Numbered from the stretch's first letter, positions 1 to 7,526 are shown. The stretch is DNA of 20,457 nucleotides from an uncultured Spirochaetaceae bacterium (GCA_938004315.1 CALKWG010000506.1:1-20457), one strand, 5' to 3'. A program made the numbers and translations. The notes: generated by a model from the letters alone, not told the origin.

Positions 1-899
1 AGAAGGCTCCCGTCGGGGCCGAGCTCCAAGGGCATGGGCGGCCGATCCCAGCGGCAGATGGTATTCAACAGGTGGTAGTTCGACCCGTATTGGTGCTGGT
101 TATACGGGGGGTCGAGGTAGACGATGTCGGCGCATCGCCCGGATAGGAAGGCCGCGGCGTCGGTCGATGCGAGCTCGACGGCGGGGCCCTCGGCCAGCAG
201 CGGCGGCTCGAGCTCCATGCGCGCCATGATCCTGCCCAGCGCGTCCTTGCCGTGGCCGCCGAAGCCGCGGTGGTAGGCCTTGAAGACGCCGGAGGTATTG
301 CTGTGGACCGCCGCCTCCAGGAGGATGGCGCCGAGCAGGGCGGTCCGCGCATGGTACGCCGGGCTACCGGGCTCGGGATTCGGATAATCGAGCTCCAGTC
401 GGTTACGCGCCGAATCGATAAAGCGGGCGTTTTCTGCCGTATAGAAGAGCCGCTCCCGGCCGAGCCTAGGCGCCTCGGTCCGCTCGGGCGCGTACCATCG
501 GGCCAGGTAGGGCTCGCCGAAGGCCGCGCCGTCATAGGCCGGGTGCCCGGGATGCATGCGGTTCCACGCCTCGAAGGCGGCCTCTACGCCGCAGGGGAAG
601 GCCGCCTTCAAGTCCTTAGGCCCCATGGCGAGCCAGCATTCGTTCAGGGCCTTGCTATACGGTTCCCAATCGTTGGCCGCGACCTTGAAGCCCAGGCGCT
701 TAGCCAGCCTGGATACCGAGCCGCTGCCGGCGAACGCGTCCAGGAATCGGACGGGGCCGGACACGGCGGGGCAAAAGCCTTCGGCCAGTTCCCCGAAGGC
801 GCGCGAAAGGTGCGGCAGGAGGGCTCGCTTATTGCCCAAATACGGGATGAGCTGGGCGCTTAGGTACGGATCCCACCGTTCGGGCGGGCTAAGGCTCAT
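1..899 (-). CDS. D12-class adenine-specific DNA methyltransferase, 3' end outside window
   Basis: This reading frame is open from the ATG at 899 to the window edge with no stop, so the C-terminus is missing. Visible motifs are LIPYLGNKR near residues 17-25 (the N-terminal substrate/AdoMet motif of D12 enzymes), the AdoMet-binding loop DAFAGSGSVS at 54-63, AANDWEPYS just after it, and the catalytic DPPY at 263-266 followed by NQHQYGSNYHLLNT. By family knowledge it transfers a methyl group from S-adenosylmethionine to N6 of adenine in DNA. No restriction endonuclease gene is visible, so it may be a solitary methylase, or its partner may lie to the left. The start overlaps the queD stop by 11 bp, which suggests translational coupling. 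The target sequence cannot be read from the protein. Confidence 0.88.
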   Translation of the reverse strand, partial: MSLSPPERWDPYLSAQLIPYLGNKRALLPHLSRAFGELAEGFCPAVSGPVRFLDAFAGSGSVSRLAKRLGFKVAANDWEPYSKALNECWLAMGPKDLKAAFPCGVEAAFEAWNRMHPGHPAYDGAAFGEPYLARWYAPERTEAPRLGRERLFYTAENARFIDSARNRLELDYPNPEPGSPAYHARTALLGAILLEAAVHSNTSGVFKAYHRGFGGHGKDALGRIMARMELEPPLLAEGPAVELASTDAAAFLSGRCADIVYLDPPYNQHQYGSNYHLLNTICRWDRPPMPLELGPDGSL

Positions 900-1248
900 A
901 CCGAGCCATGCTCGTAGCGGTCTCGAAAACCTCGACGGCGGTCAGCGGCAGGCCCGGCTCCCTCTTCAGCATGGCTTTGAAGATGTAGCGGGCGATACGC
1001 TCAGCCGAAGGGGAATCCTCCAACTCGGGTAGCTCGTTCAGGTCGCCGTGGTCCAGCCCCTCGAGGACCGCGCGAAGGCAGCCCTTGAGGACCCCGAAAT
1101 CGACCAGCATGCCGGCTTTATCCAGGTCGGTCCCCGCCGCGTACGCCCGAACCTTGTAGTTATGGCCGTGGAGCCGCTCGCATTTGCCATAGAACTGGGT
1201 TAGGTGATGGGCGGCCGAAAAATCGGCCTCGACGCGAACCGTAAACAT
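889..1248 (-). CDS. queD: 6-carboxy-5,6,7,8-tetrahydropterin synthase (QueD)
   Basis: A 119-aa protein of the PTPS/QueD fold. It converts 7,8-dihydroneopterin triphosphate to 6-carboxytetrahydropterin, the second step towards preQ0 and tRNA queuosine. The zinc ligands are visible as H14 (in FSAAHH) and H27/H29 (in LHGHNY); the catalytic Cys is C23 in GKCERLHGH, followed by the DH pair at 66-67 in LDHGDLN and a C-terminal Glu in VFETATS. I chose the ATG at 1248 because GGAGG sits six bases upstream and the protein then begins exactly like the family (MFTVRVEADFSAAH). A longer frame from 1296 only adds a basic non-family tail. It is followed by, and overlaps, the DNA methylase gene. No other queuosine genes are in the window. 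Confidence 0.93.
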   Translation of the reverse strand: MFTVRVEADFSAAHHLTQFYGKCERLHGHNYKVRAYAAGTDLDKAGMLVDFGVLKGCLRAVLEGLDHGDLNELPELEDSPSAERIARYIFKAMLKREPGLPLTAVEVFETATSMARYEP

Positions 1249-1361
1249 CGCTGGCCTCCGCCCGCCCATACTATCAAAGCGGCGGGGCCTCATCAAGAAT
1301 CGAAGCTTCTAAACGCGCCGCGCCGGCGCACTGTTAACGTGCGCGCGGGGAAGAAACGCGC

Positions 1362-1367
1362 TACACT
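1362..1367 (+). promoter_or_regulatory. Possible -10 element before the exported-protein gene
   Basis: TACACT lies about 30 bases upstream of the ATG at 1397 in the 148-bp divergent gap between queD and this gene. I found no convincing -35 at 16-18 bp, so this is only a weak candidate. Confidence 0.2.
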
Positions 1368-1396
1368 TAGCCTTAAGTTAGACAAGGAGGCTCGCC

Positions 1397-1918
1397 ATGA
1401 AAAAGGTAGCCATAGCGCTGGTAGCGCTCCTCTTCCTCGCCGCCCCCGCGGCGTTCGCGCAGTTTAGGGTGGACGTAGGCTTTAATGCGCCGATGTACGT
1501 CGGCATTAGCGGCATCGACGGGATCAGCGACGAACCGCTAGAAGTCCCTTCGTTCATCCCCCTTCCGTTCGCCCAGATCAGCTTCAACCCTACGATCGGA
1601 CCGATCAGCGTGGGAGTAGGGTTGAAGGCCTATACGCTCCTCATCATCAACCTCGCATGGCCGACGGTCTATGCCGAGTTGGATCTGCATCCGATCGTGC
1701 TCCAGGCCTCGGTAGGCGGGGGGTTCCTCTTCTATTTCGGGGCGATCGCCAACGGGACGCTCGATACCCGCATGGTTATGCCCGAGCTCGCAGCCTTCCT
1801 TAAGCTCGGCAAGTCCGGCCGGCTCGGCTTGGGAGCCATGACCTTCGTGGGTTCGGAAACCCAAGAGGCCTTCCCCTACCTCATCTACGGCACCTTGCAA
1901 TTCGCCTTCCCGCTCTAG
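1397..1918 (+). CDS. Small exported protein, probable outer-membrane beta-barrel
   Basis: A 173-aa protein that I do not recognise by family. Residues 1-21 form a clear Sec signal peptide (MKK, a hydrophobic core, then AFA before Q22) with no lipobox cysteine. The mature part is rich in alternating hydrophobic and small residues with many Gly, Pro and aromatics (for example VGVGLKAYTLLIINLAW and VGGGFLFYFGAIANG). It ends in LQFAFPL, which fits amphipathic strands of a small beta-barrel, although the last residue is Leu rather than Phe. The ribosome binding site AAGGAGG lies eight bases before the ATG, almost identical in sequence to that of rocD. It appears monocistronic, divergent from queD. 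A periplasmic or outer-membrane location is inferred; its function is unknown. Confidence 0.8.
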   Translation: MKKVAIALVALLFLAAPAAFAQFRVDVGFNAPMYVGISGIDGISDEPLEVPSFIPLPFAQISFNPTIGPISVGVGLKAYTLLIINLAWPTVYAELDLHPIVLQASVGGGFLFYFGAIANGTLDTRMVMPELAAFLKLGKSGRLGLGAMTFVGSETQEAFPYLIYGTLQFAFPL

Positions 1919-1933
1919 ACTCCACGAGGCGAC

Positions 1934-1958
1934 CGGCCGGTTAGCAAGCCGCCGGCCG
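1934..1958 (+). terminator. Weak hairpin after the exported-protein gene
   Basis: CGGCCGG (1934-1940) pairs perfectly with CCGGCCG (1952-1958) across an 11-base loop, 16 bp after the stop codon. No T-run follows closely, so it is a possible rather than a typical intrinsic terminator. Confidence 0.3.
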
Positions 1959-2034
1959 CCCGGGCGCCTATAGCCTTAATTTCGCCATAAGCCCGCCCTT
2001 GCGTAAGGCCCTTAAGCGGGACTACCATGCTCCT

Positions 2035-3594
2035 ATGAATCCTTCGCTTTTAGACATCGCGGCCCGGATCGGGCCGCTGGAGACCCGGGGGGAGCTCGGC
2101 CGCGACGTCGCCGGCCTGGCCTACGACACCCGCGAGACCAAGCCCGGATACCTCTTCTTCGCCCTGCCGGGCCTGCACGTCGACGGCCACGACTTCGTAG
2201 AGAGGGCGCTGGACGCCGGGGCGGTCGCGGTCGTGCCCCAGAAGGAGCTTCCCTCCTACCGTCCGGGCGTGGCCTACCTCAAGGTAGAAGACAGCCGCCG
2301 CGCCATGTCGCCCGCGGCCGACGAATTCTACGGCTCGCCGAGCCGGCGCCTCGCCGTGGTCGGCGTGACCGGCACCGAGGGCAAGAGCACGGTCACCTGG
2401 CTGGTCTACCGCCTGCTCGACCTGGCCGGCAAGAAGGCCGGCTTCGTCTCGACGGTCGAATACCGCGACGCCGAGCGCGTCCTCCCCAATCCCAAGCATC
2501 AGACCACGCCGGAGGCCACGACGGTGCACGAGCGCCTCGCGGCCATGGCCGCCAACGGCCTCGAGTACGCCGTGGTCGAATCGTCGTCCCACGGCCTCTC
2601 GCCGCGCACCAACCGGCTCGGCGACGTGCTTTTCGACGCGGCCATCATGACCAACGTACGCCACGAGCACCTGGAATTCCACGGGACCTGGGAGCGCTAC
2701 CGCGACGACAAGGCCAACCTCTTCCGGGCCTTGGACCTGCACGGCCACGAAAAGGCCATAGGCGGCCGCGCCCCGGCCGCCCTGCCCGCCTTCGGCCTCT
2801 GCTGCGTCGACGACGAGAGCGCCGACTACTTCAGGGCGGCGACGAGGCGGCCGGTGTATACCTACAGCATGAAAAGCCCCGGCGCGGCCGATATCTGGGC
2901 CGAAGGCATAGCCCTCGACGAGCTCGGCGCCGACTTCGACGTCGTACTCGCCGACGGAAGCCGCTACCCGGCCCGCATCAACCTGCCCGGCGCCTTCAAC
3001 GTCGAGAACGCCTTGGCGGCCCTCTATTGCGTCCATAAGCTGACCGGCCTCGCCCTAGGCGGCCTCGTACCCCTCCTGCCCCGTATGGAGCCCGTCCGCG
3101 GCCGCATGACGCGCGTCGACCGCGGCCAGCCCTTCGAGGTCTTGGTCGACTACGCCCATACGCCGTCCAGCTTCATGACGATACTACCGCCGCTCAAGGA
3201 GCGGGTCTCGGGCAAGCTGATAGCCGTCTTCGGCTCGGGCGGCGAGCGCGACGTGAAGAAGCGGCCGGAGCAAGGGCGGATAGCCGCCGAGCACTGCGGC
3301 GTCGTCATCCTCGCCGACGAGGACCCGCGCGGGGAGGAGCCCATGGCCCTGCTCGAGGATATAGCCGCCGGTTGCGCCGGGCTCGAGCGCGGCCGGGAGC
3401 TCTTCCTCATACCCGATCGCGCCGCGGCCATCCGCAAGGCCCTCTCGCTAGCGGAGCCCGGCGACGCCGTCCTACTCCTCGGCAAGGGCCATGAGGGCAC
3501 GATCGACTACGCCTCGGGGTCCATACCCTGGGACGAGATAGAAGAAGCCGGGCGCGCCTTGGCCGAGCTGGGCTACGAAGGGAGCGTTCGATGA
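2035..3594 (+). CDS. murE: UDP-MurNAc-L-Ala-D-Glu:diamino acid ligase (MurE)
   Basis: A 519-aa cytoplasmic Mur ligase that adds the third stem-peptide residue, a diamino acid, to UDP-MurNAc-L-Ala-D-Glu using ATP. Visible motifs in order: the P-loop GTEGKST at 113-119 (Asn usually occupies the Glu position), HQTTPE at 155-160, ESSSHGL at 182-188, the carbamylated-lysine segment DDKANLF near 224-230, LPGAFNVENALAA at 317-329, EPVRGRM at 352-358, VDYAHTP at 371-377, and GKGHE at 483-487. The third-residue selection loop reads DEDPRGEE at 428-435, where meso-DAP enzymes usually have DNPR; the Arg is kept. Treponemal peptidoglycan is reported to contain ornithine, so the substrate could be ornithine or DAP. 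The ATG at 2035 gives the usual MurE start; a TTG at 1999 would add 12 residues. It overlaps ddl by ATGA. Confidence 0.95.
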   Translation: MNPSLLDIAARIGPLETRGELGRDVAGLAYDTRETKPGYLFFALPGLHVDGHDFVERALDAGAVAVVPQKELPSYRPGVAYLKVEDSRRAMSPAADEFYGSPSRRLAVVGVTGTEGKSTVTWLVYRLLDLAGKKAGFVSTVEYRDAERVLPNPKHQTTPEATTVHERLAAMAANGLEYAVVESSSHGLSPRTNRLGDVLFDAAIMTNVRHEHLEFHGTWERYRDDKANLFRALDLHGHEKAIGGRAPAALPAFGLCCVDDESADYFRAATRRPVYTYSMKSPGAADIWAEGIALDELGADFDVVLADGSRYPARINLPGAFNVENALAALYCVHKLTGLALGGLVPLLPRMEPVRGRMTRVDRGQPFEVLVDYAHTPSSFMTILPPLKERVSGKLIAVFGSGGERDVKKRPEQGRIAAEHCGVVILADEDPRGEEPMALLEDIAAGCAGLERGRELFLIPDRAAAIRKALSLAEPGDAVLLLGKGHEGTIDYASGSIPWDEIEEAGRALAELGYEGSVR

Positions 3595-4679
3595 AAGTGG
3601 CGTTGATCTACGGCGGCAAGTCCGGCGAGCACGAGGTCTCGCTTCGTTCGGCGGCGAGCGTAGCGGCCAGGCTGTCGCCCGAGCATAGGATCGTGCCGAT
3701 CGGCGTCACCCAGGCCGGCGCATGGATACTGCAGCCGGACTCCGTGGTCGAGGACGTCCGGGCCGGCGCCGAGCTCATGGAGCTCCGCGAGCAGGGGCCG
3801 GAGCTGCTCATAGCCCCCGGGCGCGGCCTACGCGCCTACAGTAGCCACGGCGCATCCCAGATGACGGTGGACTTGGCTTTCCCCGTACTGCACGGCAGCT
3901 TCGGCGAGGACGGCACGGTACAGGGCCTCCTCGAATGCGCCGGCATAGCTTATGTCGGGGCCGATGTGCTGGGTAGCGCCTTGGGCATGGATAAGGAATT
4001 CGCCAAGCGGCTGTGGATGGGTCGCGGCCTGCCGGTCGTGCCCTTCATGACGATCCAGGCCTCCGATAAAGCCCGGCTCGCCGAGCTCCGCGACGAAGCG
4101 GCCGGGCGTTTCGGCTGGCCGCTGTTCGTGAAGCCAGCCAGGACCGGCTCCAGCGTCGGGGCGGCCAAGGTATCGGGCCCGTCACAGTGGGATGCGCTGG
4201 TAGCCGACGCGTTCCGCTACGACACGAAGGTGCTCGTCGAACCGTTCATGCACGCTCGCGAGCTCGAATGTTCGGTCATAGGCAACGCCTTGCCGCGCGC
4301 CTTCGAGCCGGGCGAGATAGCGCCGAGCCATGAATTCTACGATTACGAAGCCAAGTATATCGATCCCGACGGCGCCAAGCTCTTCATACCGGCCCCGGTC
4401 GAGCGGGAGCTCCTCGATCGGGTCAAGGCCGTCGCCGCCGAGGCGTACGCGGCTTTAGGGCTGGTCGGCATGGCCCGCGTCGACTTCTTCATGGACGTGA
4501 ATGACGGCAAGCTCTATCTAAACGAGGTGAACACCATCCCCGGTTTCACGAGCATCTCGATGTTCCCTAAGATGTGCGAAGCCGGCGGCCTAAGCTACCC
4601 GGCCTTGCTCGACGAGCTTATGAGGCTCGCGCTCGAGAGGCACGCCGAACGCGAAGCCATACTCTATCGCCGGGCTTAA
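3591..4679 (+). CDS. ddl: D-alanine--D-alanine ligase
   Basis: A 362-aa ATP-grasp ligase that joins two D-alanines for the end of the peptidoglycan stem peptide. Motifs: GGKSGEHEVS at 8-17, HGSFGEDG at 101-108, the ATP-grasp segment FVKPARTGSSVG at 179-190, the omega-loop EFYDYEAKY at 248-256, and the Mg-binding/oxyanion region NEVNTIPGFTSISMFP at 311-326. The Tyr in the omega-loop is the type found in D-Ala-D-Ala ligases rather than D-Ala-D-Lac (Van) ligases, so I predict D-Ala-D-Ala product. It starts inside the last codons of murE (ATGA), so the two are almost certainly co-transcribed and translationally coupled. Length is typical for the family. Confidence 0.96.
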   Translation: MKVALIYGGKSGEHEVSLRSAASVAARLSPEHRIVPIGVTQAGAWILQPDSVVEDVRAGAELMELREQGPELLIAPGRGLRAYSSHGASQMTVDLAFPVLHGSFGEDGTVQGLLECAGIAYVGADVLGSALGMDKEFAKRLWMGRGLPVVPFMTIQASDKARLAELRDEAAGRFGWPLFVKPARTGSSVGAAKVSGPSQWDALVADAFRYDTKVLVEPFMHARELECSVIGNALPRAFEPGEIAPSHEFYDYEAKYIDPDGAKLFIPAPVERELLDRVKAVAAEAYAALGLVGMARVDFFMDVNDGKLYLNEVNTIPGFTSISMFPKMCEAGGLSYPALLDELMRLALERHAEREAILYRRA

Positions 4680-4760
4680 GCCCGTAGGGACCGTCGGGGG
4701 CTGAAAGGCCCGCACGGGCCCTGACTAGTCGCTCCAACGCATATTTATACGAGCTGATCG

Positions 4761-4841
4761 CATAATTATTTACTATAAAGCAAATTATGTTTGTTTTTTA
4801 TCTTTTTCGGCTAGCCAAATTCTAAAGGTCGGGTGTATACT
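4761..4841 (+). promoter_or_regulatory. rocD promoter with AT-rich upstream region
   Basis: TATACT (4836-4841) is a 5/6 match to the -10 consensus. TAGCCA (4812-4817) is a 4/6 match to the -35 with an 18-bp spacer. Directly upstream, about 4761-4807 is almost entirely A/T with runs of T, resembling an UP element and standing out sharply from the GC-rich surroundings. The predicted transcript would have a leader of about 70 nt before the AAGGAGG ribosome binding site of rocD. Confidence 0.45.
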
Positions 4842-4917
4842 GCGTGCAAACGATAGTTCGGCCGCCGCGCCATACGCTACGGGCGGCCGCCCCGTATAGC
4901 CATCAAGGAGGCTAGCT

Positions 4918-6117
4918 ATGAAGAGCGAAGACTTTATTAAGTTGGACGAGAAATACGGCGCCCACAACTACCACCCCCTGCCCGTCGTCATCTCCTGGGC
5001 CCAGGGTTGCAAGGTTCGCGATCCTGAAGGCAAGGAATACTTCGACTTCCTCTCCGCCTACTCGGCCGTCAATCAGGGCCACCGCCATCCTAAGATCATC
5101 AAGGCCCTGAAAGACCAGGCGGACATATGCACCCTGACCAGCCGCGCCTTCCATAACGACCGCATGGGCCTCTTCCTCAAGAAGCTCTGCGAGTTCACCG
5201 GCTACGAGCACGCCCTGCCCATGAACACCGGCGCCGAGGCCGTGGAGACGGCCCTAAAGGCCGCGCGCCGCTGGGGCGTCGAGGTCAAGGGCGTCAAGAA
5301 CGGCGACCAGGAGATCATCTGCGTGGCGGAGAACTTCCACGGCCGGACCTTAGCCGCCATCTCCATGTCCAACGATCCCGATTCCTACGTCAACTACGGC
5401 CCCTACGTCCCCGGCTTCAAGCGCGTACCCTACGCCGACATCAAGGCCATGGCCGACGCCGTCACCCCGAATACCGTCGCGATCATCCTCGAGCCCATCC
5501 AGGGCGAGGCCGGCGTCTACGTCCCTTACGATGGCTACCTTAAGGACGTGCGCGCGCTCTGCGACAAGAACAAGGTCCTGTTCATCTGCGACGAGGTCCA
5601 GACCGGCTTCTGCCGCACCGGCAAGCGCTTCGCCTGGATGCACGAGGGCGCCCGCCCGGACATCATGTGCCTAGGCAAGGCCCTTGGCGGCGGCGTCATG
5701 CCCGTCTCGGCCATCGTAGCCGACCATGAGGTCATGAAGGTCTTCACCCCCGGCACCCACGGCTCCACCTTCGGCGGCAACCCCCTCTCCAGCGCCGTCG
5801 CTGTCGCCGCCATCGAGGTGCTGGAGGAGGAGAAGCTGGACGAGCGCTCCGAGCGCCTGGGCAAGATCTTCCGCGAGGAGATCGCCAAGCTAAGCTGCAA
5901 GAACATGGTTCAGGTGCGCGGCAAGGGCCTCTTGAACGCGGTGGTATTCACCGACGGCTTCCAGGCTTGGGACGTCTGCCTCGCCCTGCGCGACGCCGGG
6001 CTCCTGGCTAAGCAGACCCACGGGAACATCATCCGCTTCGCGCCCCCCCTCGTCATCAGCGAGGCCGAGCTTCGCGAGGCCATCGGCGTCATCGCCAAGG
6101 TCTTCGCCAAGTACTAA
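4918..6117 (+). CDS. rocD: Ornithine--oxo-acid transaminase (ornithine aminotransferase)
   Basis: A 399-aa class-III PLP aminotransferase that interconverts ornithine plus 2-oxoglutarate with glutamate semialdehyde plus glutamate in the cytoplasm. The start GAHNYHPLPVVI and DFLSAYSAVNQGHRHPKI at 43-60 are characteristic of ornithine aminotransferases. NTGAEAVETALK (103-114) binds cofactor phosphate, DEVQTG is at 225-230, and the Schiff-base lysine is K254 in CLGKALGGG. Length matches RocD (about 400 aa). AAGGAGG lies eight bases before the ATG. Codon choice is unlike its neighbour murE: only 1 of 23 Ile codons is ATA here against 9 of 17 in murE, a sign of high expression. It stands alone between an AT-rich promoter region and a strong terminator. 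Related acetylornithine or 4-aminobutyrate aminotransferases are less likely given the N-terminal signature. Confidence 0.95.
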   Translation: MKSEDFIKLDEKYGAHNYHPLPVVISWAQGCKVRDPEGKEYFDFLSAYSAVNQGHRHPKIIKALKDQADICTLTSRAFHNDRMGLFLKKLCEFTGYEHALPMNTGAEAVETALKAARRWGVEVKGVKNGDQEIICVAENFHGRTLAAISMSNDPDSYVNYGPYVPGFKRVPYADIKAMADAVTPNTVAIILEPIQGEAGVYVPYDGYLKDVRALCDKNKVLFICDEVQTGFCRTGKRFAWMHEGARPDIMCLGKALGGGVMPVSAIVADHEVMKVFTPGTHGSTFGGNPLSSAVAVAAIEVLEEEKLDERSERLGKIFREEIAKLSCKNMVQVRGKGLLNAVVFTDGFQAWDVCLALRDAGLLAKQTHGNIIRFAPPLVISEAELREAIGVIAKVFAKY

Positions 6118-6150
6118 GGAGGCCCGGCCGCCGAAATCGTCCCCTGGCAT

Positions 6151-6179
6151 TTGGCGATACGGCTAAACGTCGGTATATT
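6151..6179 (+). promoter_or_regulatory. Promoter-like site just upstream of the rocD terminator
   Basis: TTGGCG (6151-6156, 4/6 match) and TATATT (6174-6179, 5/6 match) are separated by exactly 17 bp. The site lies 34 bp after the rocD stop codon and only about 30 bp before the terminator hairpin, so it cannot drive a protein gene on this strand. Confidence 0.4.
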
Positions 6180-6185
6180 TTACGT

Positions 6186-6241
6186 AGGTATCCTGCCTAT
6201 CCGTTCTAGGAGCCGCCCCCGTCGGGGGCGGCTTCTTTATT
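6186..6241 (+). ncRNA. Predicted short RNA (about 55 nt) ending in the terminator
   Basis: A transcript starting about seven bases after the -10 element at 6174-6179 would run only to the hairpin and T-rich tail ending near 6241. No ORF of useful length fits. It matches no RNA family I recognise. It may be a free-standing sRNA, or the promoter match may be accidental. Its 3' end reaches the stop codon of the convergent histidine kinase gene, so a minor antisense role is also conceivable. Confidence 0.25.
6211..6241 (+). terminator. Strong intrinsic terminator after rocD
   Basis: AGCCGCCCCC (6211-6220) pairs perfectly with GGGGGCGGCT (6224-6233) around a GTC loop, followed by TTCTTTATT. It ends rocD transcription. 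The histidine kinase gene on the other strand stops at 6237, so the hairpin may also limit read-through from that side, though its T-tail is poor in that direction. Confidence 0.9.
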
Positions 6242-7520
6242 CGGAGGCGCGCAGGATCAGGCTGAAGACGGCCCCGCCGCCCTGCCGCGGGGCGTAGGCT
6301 AGGTCGCCGCCCCAGGCTCGCGCGTGCTTACGGGCGAGCGCCAAGCCCAAGCCCGTGCCCCGCTCCTTCGTGGTGAAGAAGGGTTCGAAAAGCCGGGACC
6401 GGAGCTCCGCGGGGACGCCGGGACCGCGGTCGGCGAGCTCGACCGCCCAGGCATTTTTCTGCCTTCGGAGGGATAGCCGGGGGGCCTCGGCGCAGCCGGA
6501 GCGATCGCAGGCTTCCAGGGCGTTGGCGATGAGGTTGTCAAGGAGGGCGCGAAGCCCGTCCTCCTCGGCCGAGGCGATCGCCTCGCCGTCCGTCGGGAGC
6601 TCCCCGAGCTCGATGGCCGCCCCGTAGCGCCCTCCTAAGTCCCGGAGGAACGGGCCGAGGTCGATGGCCGAGGGCTCGGCTCCCGGCGCGCGTAGGAACT
6701 CGCGGACGCGCTCGGCCATGCGGTCTATCCTGGCGATCTCATCCTCGAGTATCCCCACGCCCTTGGTCGACTCGTCGCCGAGCGAGCGGCGTAGCACCGC
6801 GCACTGGATGCGCATGACCCCGAGCGGGTTCTTGATCTCGTGCGCGATGACCCTGGCCGCCTCGCCGAGCTCCACCAGCTCCCGATTGCGGGCTTCCTCG
6901 TCTCGATAGCGGGCGTAGCGCAGATAGAGCGACCTGACGAAACCCCAGAGCCCGGCTAACAGGGCCGTAGCCGCGGCGGCGATAGCGAGTATGGCTAGGC
7001 GCGCGCGGCTCAAGCTCGCCCGGTCGTACTCGATATACGCGTAGACCGGGACGGGTTCGCCCTGAGTCGGGCGGCGCATACGGGCCATGGGCGCCGGAAG
7101 CGCCTCGGCCCCGGGCGAGCCCATCATGGCGCCGCGACGCATGCCGACGGCGACGCCCAGCGCGCGCACGAGCACGATGCTCCCGGGGTTAAGGCGGACG
7201 CCGGCTCGGAAGCCCGCGTCGTCGGCGTAGCGGAGCGGCACGAAGCGCTCGGGAGCGCCGCCGTAGGCGAAGAGACTCGAACCGTCCTCCCCGTACAGGC
7301 CGAAGCCCAGGACGTCGCGGAGCGAGGCGTCGCTCGGCTGTCCCTCGCGGACGAGCTCGGTGAGCGCGGTGAGCGCGCGATGGGCCTCGAACTCCAAGAG
7401 GGTACGGCGTAGGCTAAGCTCGCGCAGGGCCAAGGCCCAAACCATGATCGCGAGCGCCGCCACGAGGGCGGCGCCGACGAGCGGCAGGACGACGCGTTCT
7501 TTTCTCCTAGGCTTGGGCAT
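6237..7520 (-). CDS. Membrane sensor histidine kinase (orphan)
   Basis: A 427-aa sensor kinase. Two membrane segments, about residues 10-32 and 174-198, enclose an extracytoplasmic domain of about 140 aa that I cannot assign to a known sensor family. A short linker leads to the HisKA helix with phospho-acceptor H227 in VIAHEIKNPLG. The ATPase domain has the N-box DNLIANALEA at 328-337, G1 DRGPGVP at 364-370, F-box FEPFFTTK at 378-385 and G2 GTGLGLALA at 388-396. It should autophosphorylate on H227, but no response regulator is in the window. I chose the ATG at 7520 because it starts directly before the basic cap and first membrane helix; the 139 residues readable upstream (to 7937) overlap the TPR gene and look non-coding. 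A TATGAT -10-like hexamer lies only six bases before this ATG. Confidence 0.92.
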   Translation of the reverse strand: MPKPRRKERVVLPLVGAALVAALAIMVWALALRELSLRRTLLEFEAHRALTALTELVREGQPSDASLRDVLGFGLYGEDGSSLFAYGGAPERFVPLRYADDAGFRAGVRLNPGSIVLVRALGVAVGMRRGAMMGSPGAEALPAPMARMRRPTQGEPVPVYAYIEYDRASLSRARLAILAIAAAATALLAGLWGFVRSLYLRYARYRDEEARNRELVELGEAARVIAHEIKNPLGVMRIQCAVLRRSLGDESTKGVGILEDEIARIDRMAERVREFLRAPGAEPSAIDLGPFLRDLGGRYGAAIELGELPTDGEAIASAEEDGLRALLDNLIANALEACDRSGCAEAPRLSLRRQKNAWAVELADRGPGVPAELRSRLFEPFFTTKERGTGLGLALARKHARAWGGDLAYAPRQGGGAVFSLILRASE

Positions 7521-7526
7521 GCGTCT

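Noticed and set aside
65..1032. Open frames at 65-535 (minus), 252-863 (plus) and 556-1032 (plus)
   Set aside because: All lie over the edge-truncated methylase, whose frame carries the real D12 motifs.
889..1248. queD plus DNA methylase as a DNA 7-deazaguanine modification system
   Set aside because: No dpd-type transglycosylase or partner genes are present; QueD is adequately explained by tRNA queuosine synthesis.
2050..3036. A 328-codon minus-strand frame opposite murE
   Set aside because: It is antisense to conserved murE motifs and shows no family pattern.
4707..4720. GGCCC-GCAC-GGGCC hairpin as a terminator for murE-ddl
   Set aside because: The stem is only 5 bp and no T-run follows; I do not list it as a terminator.
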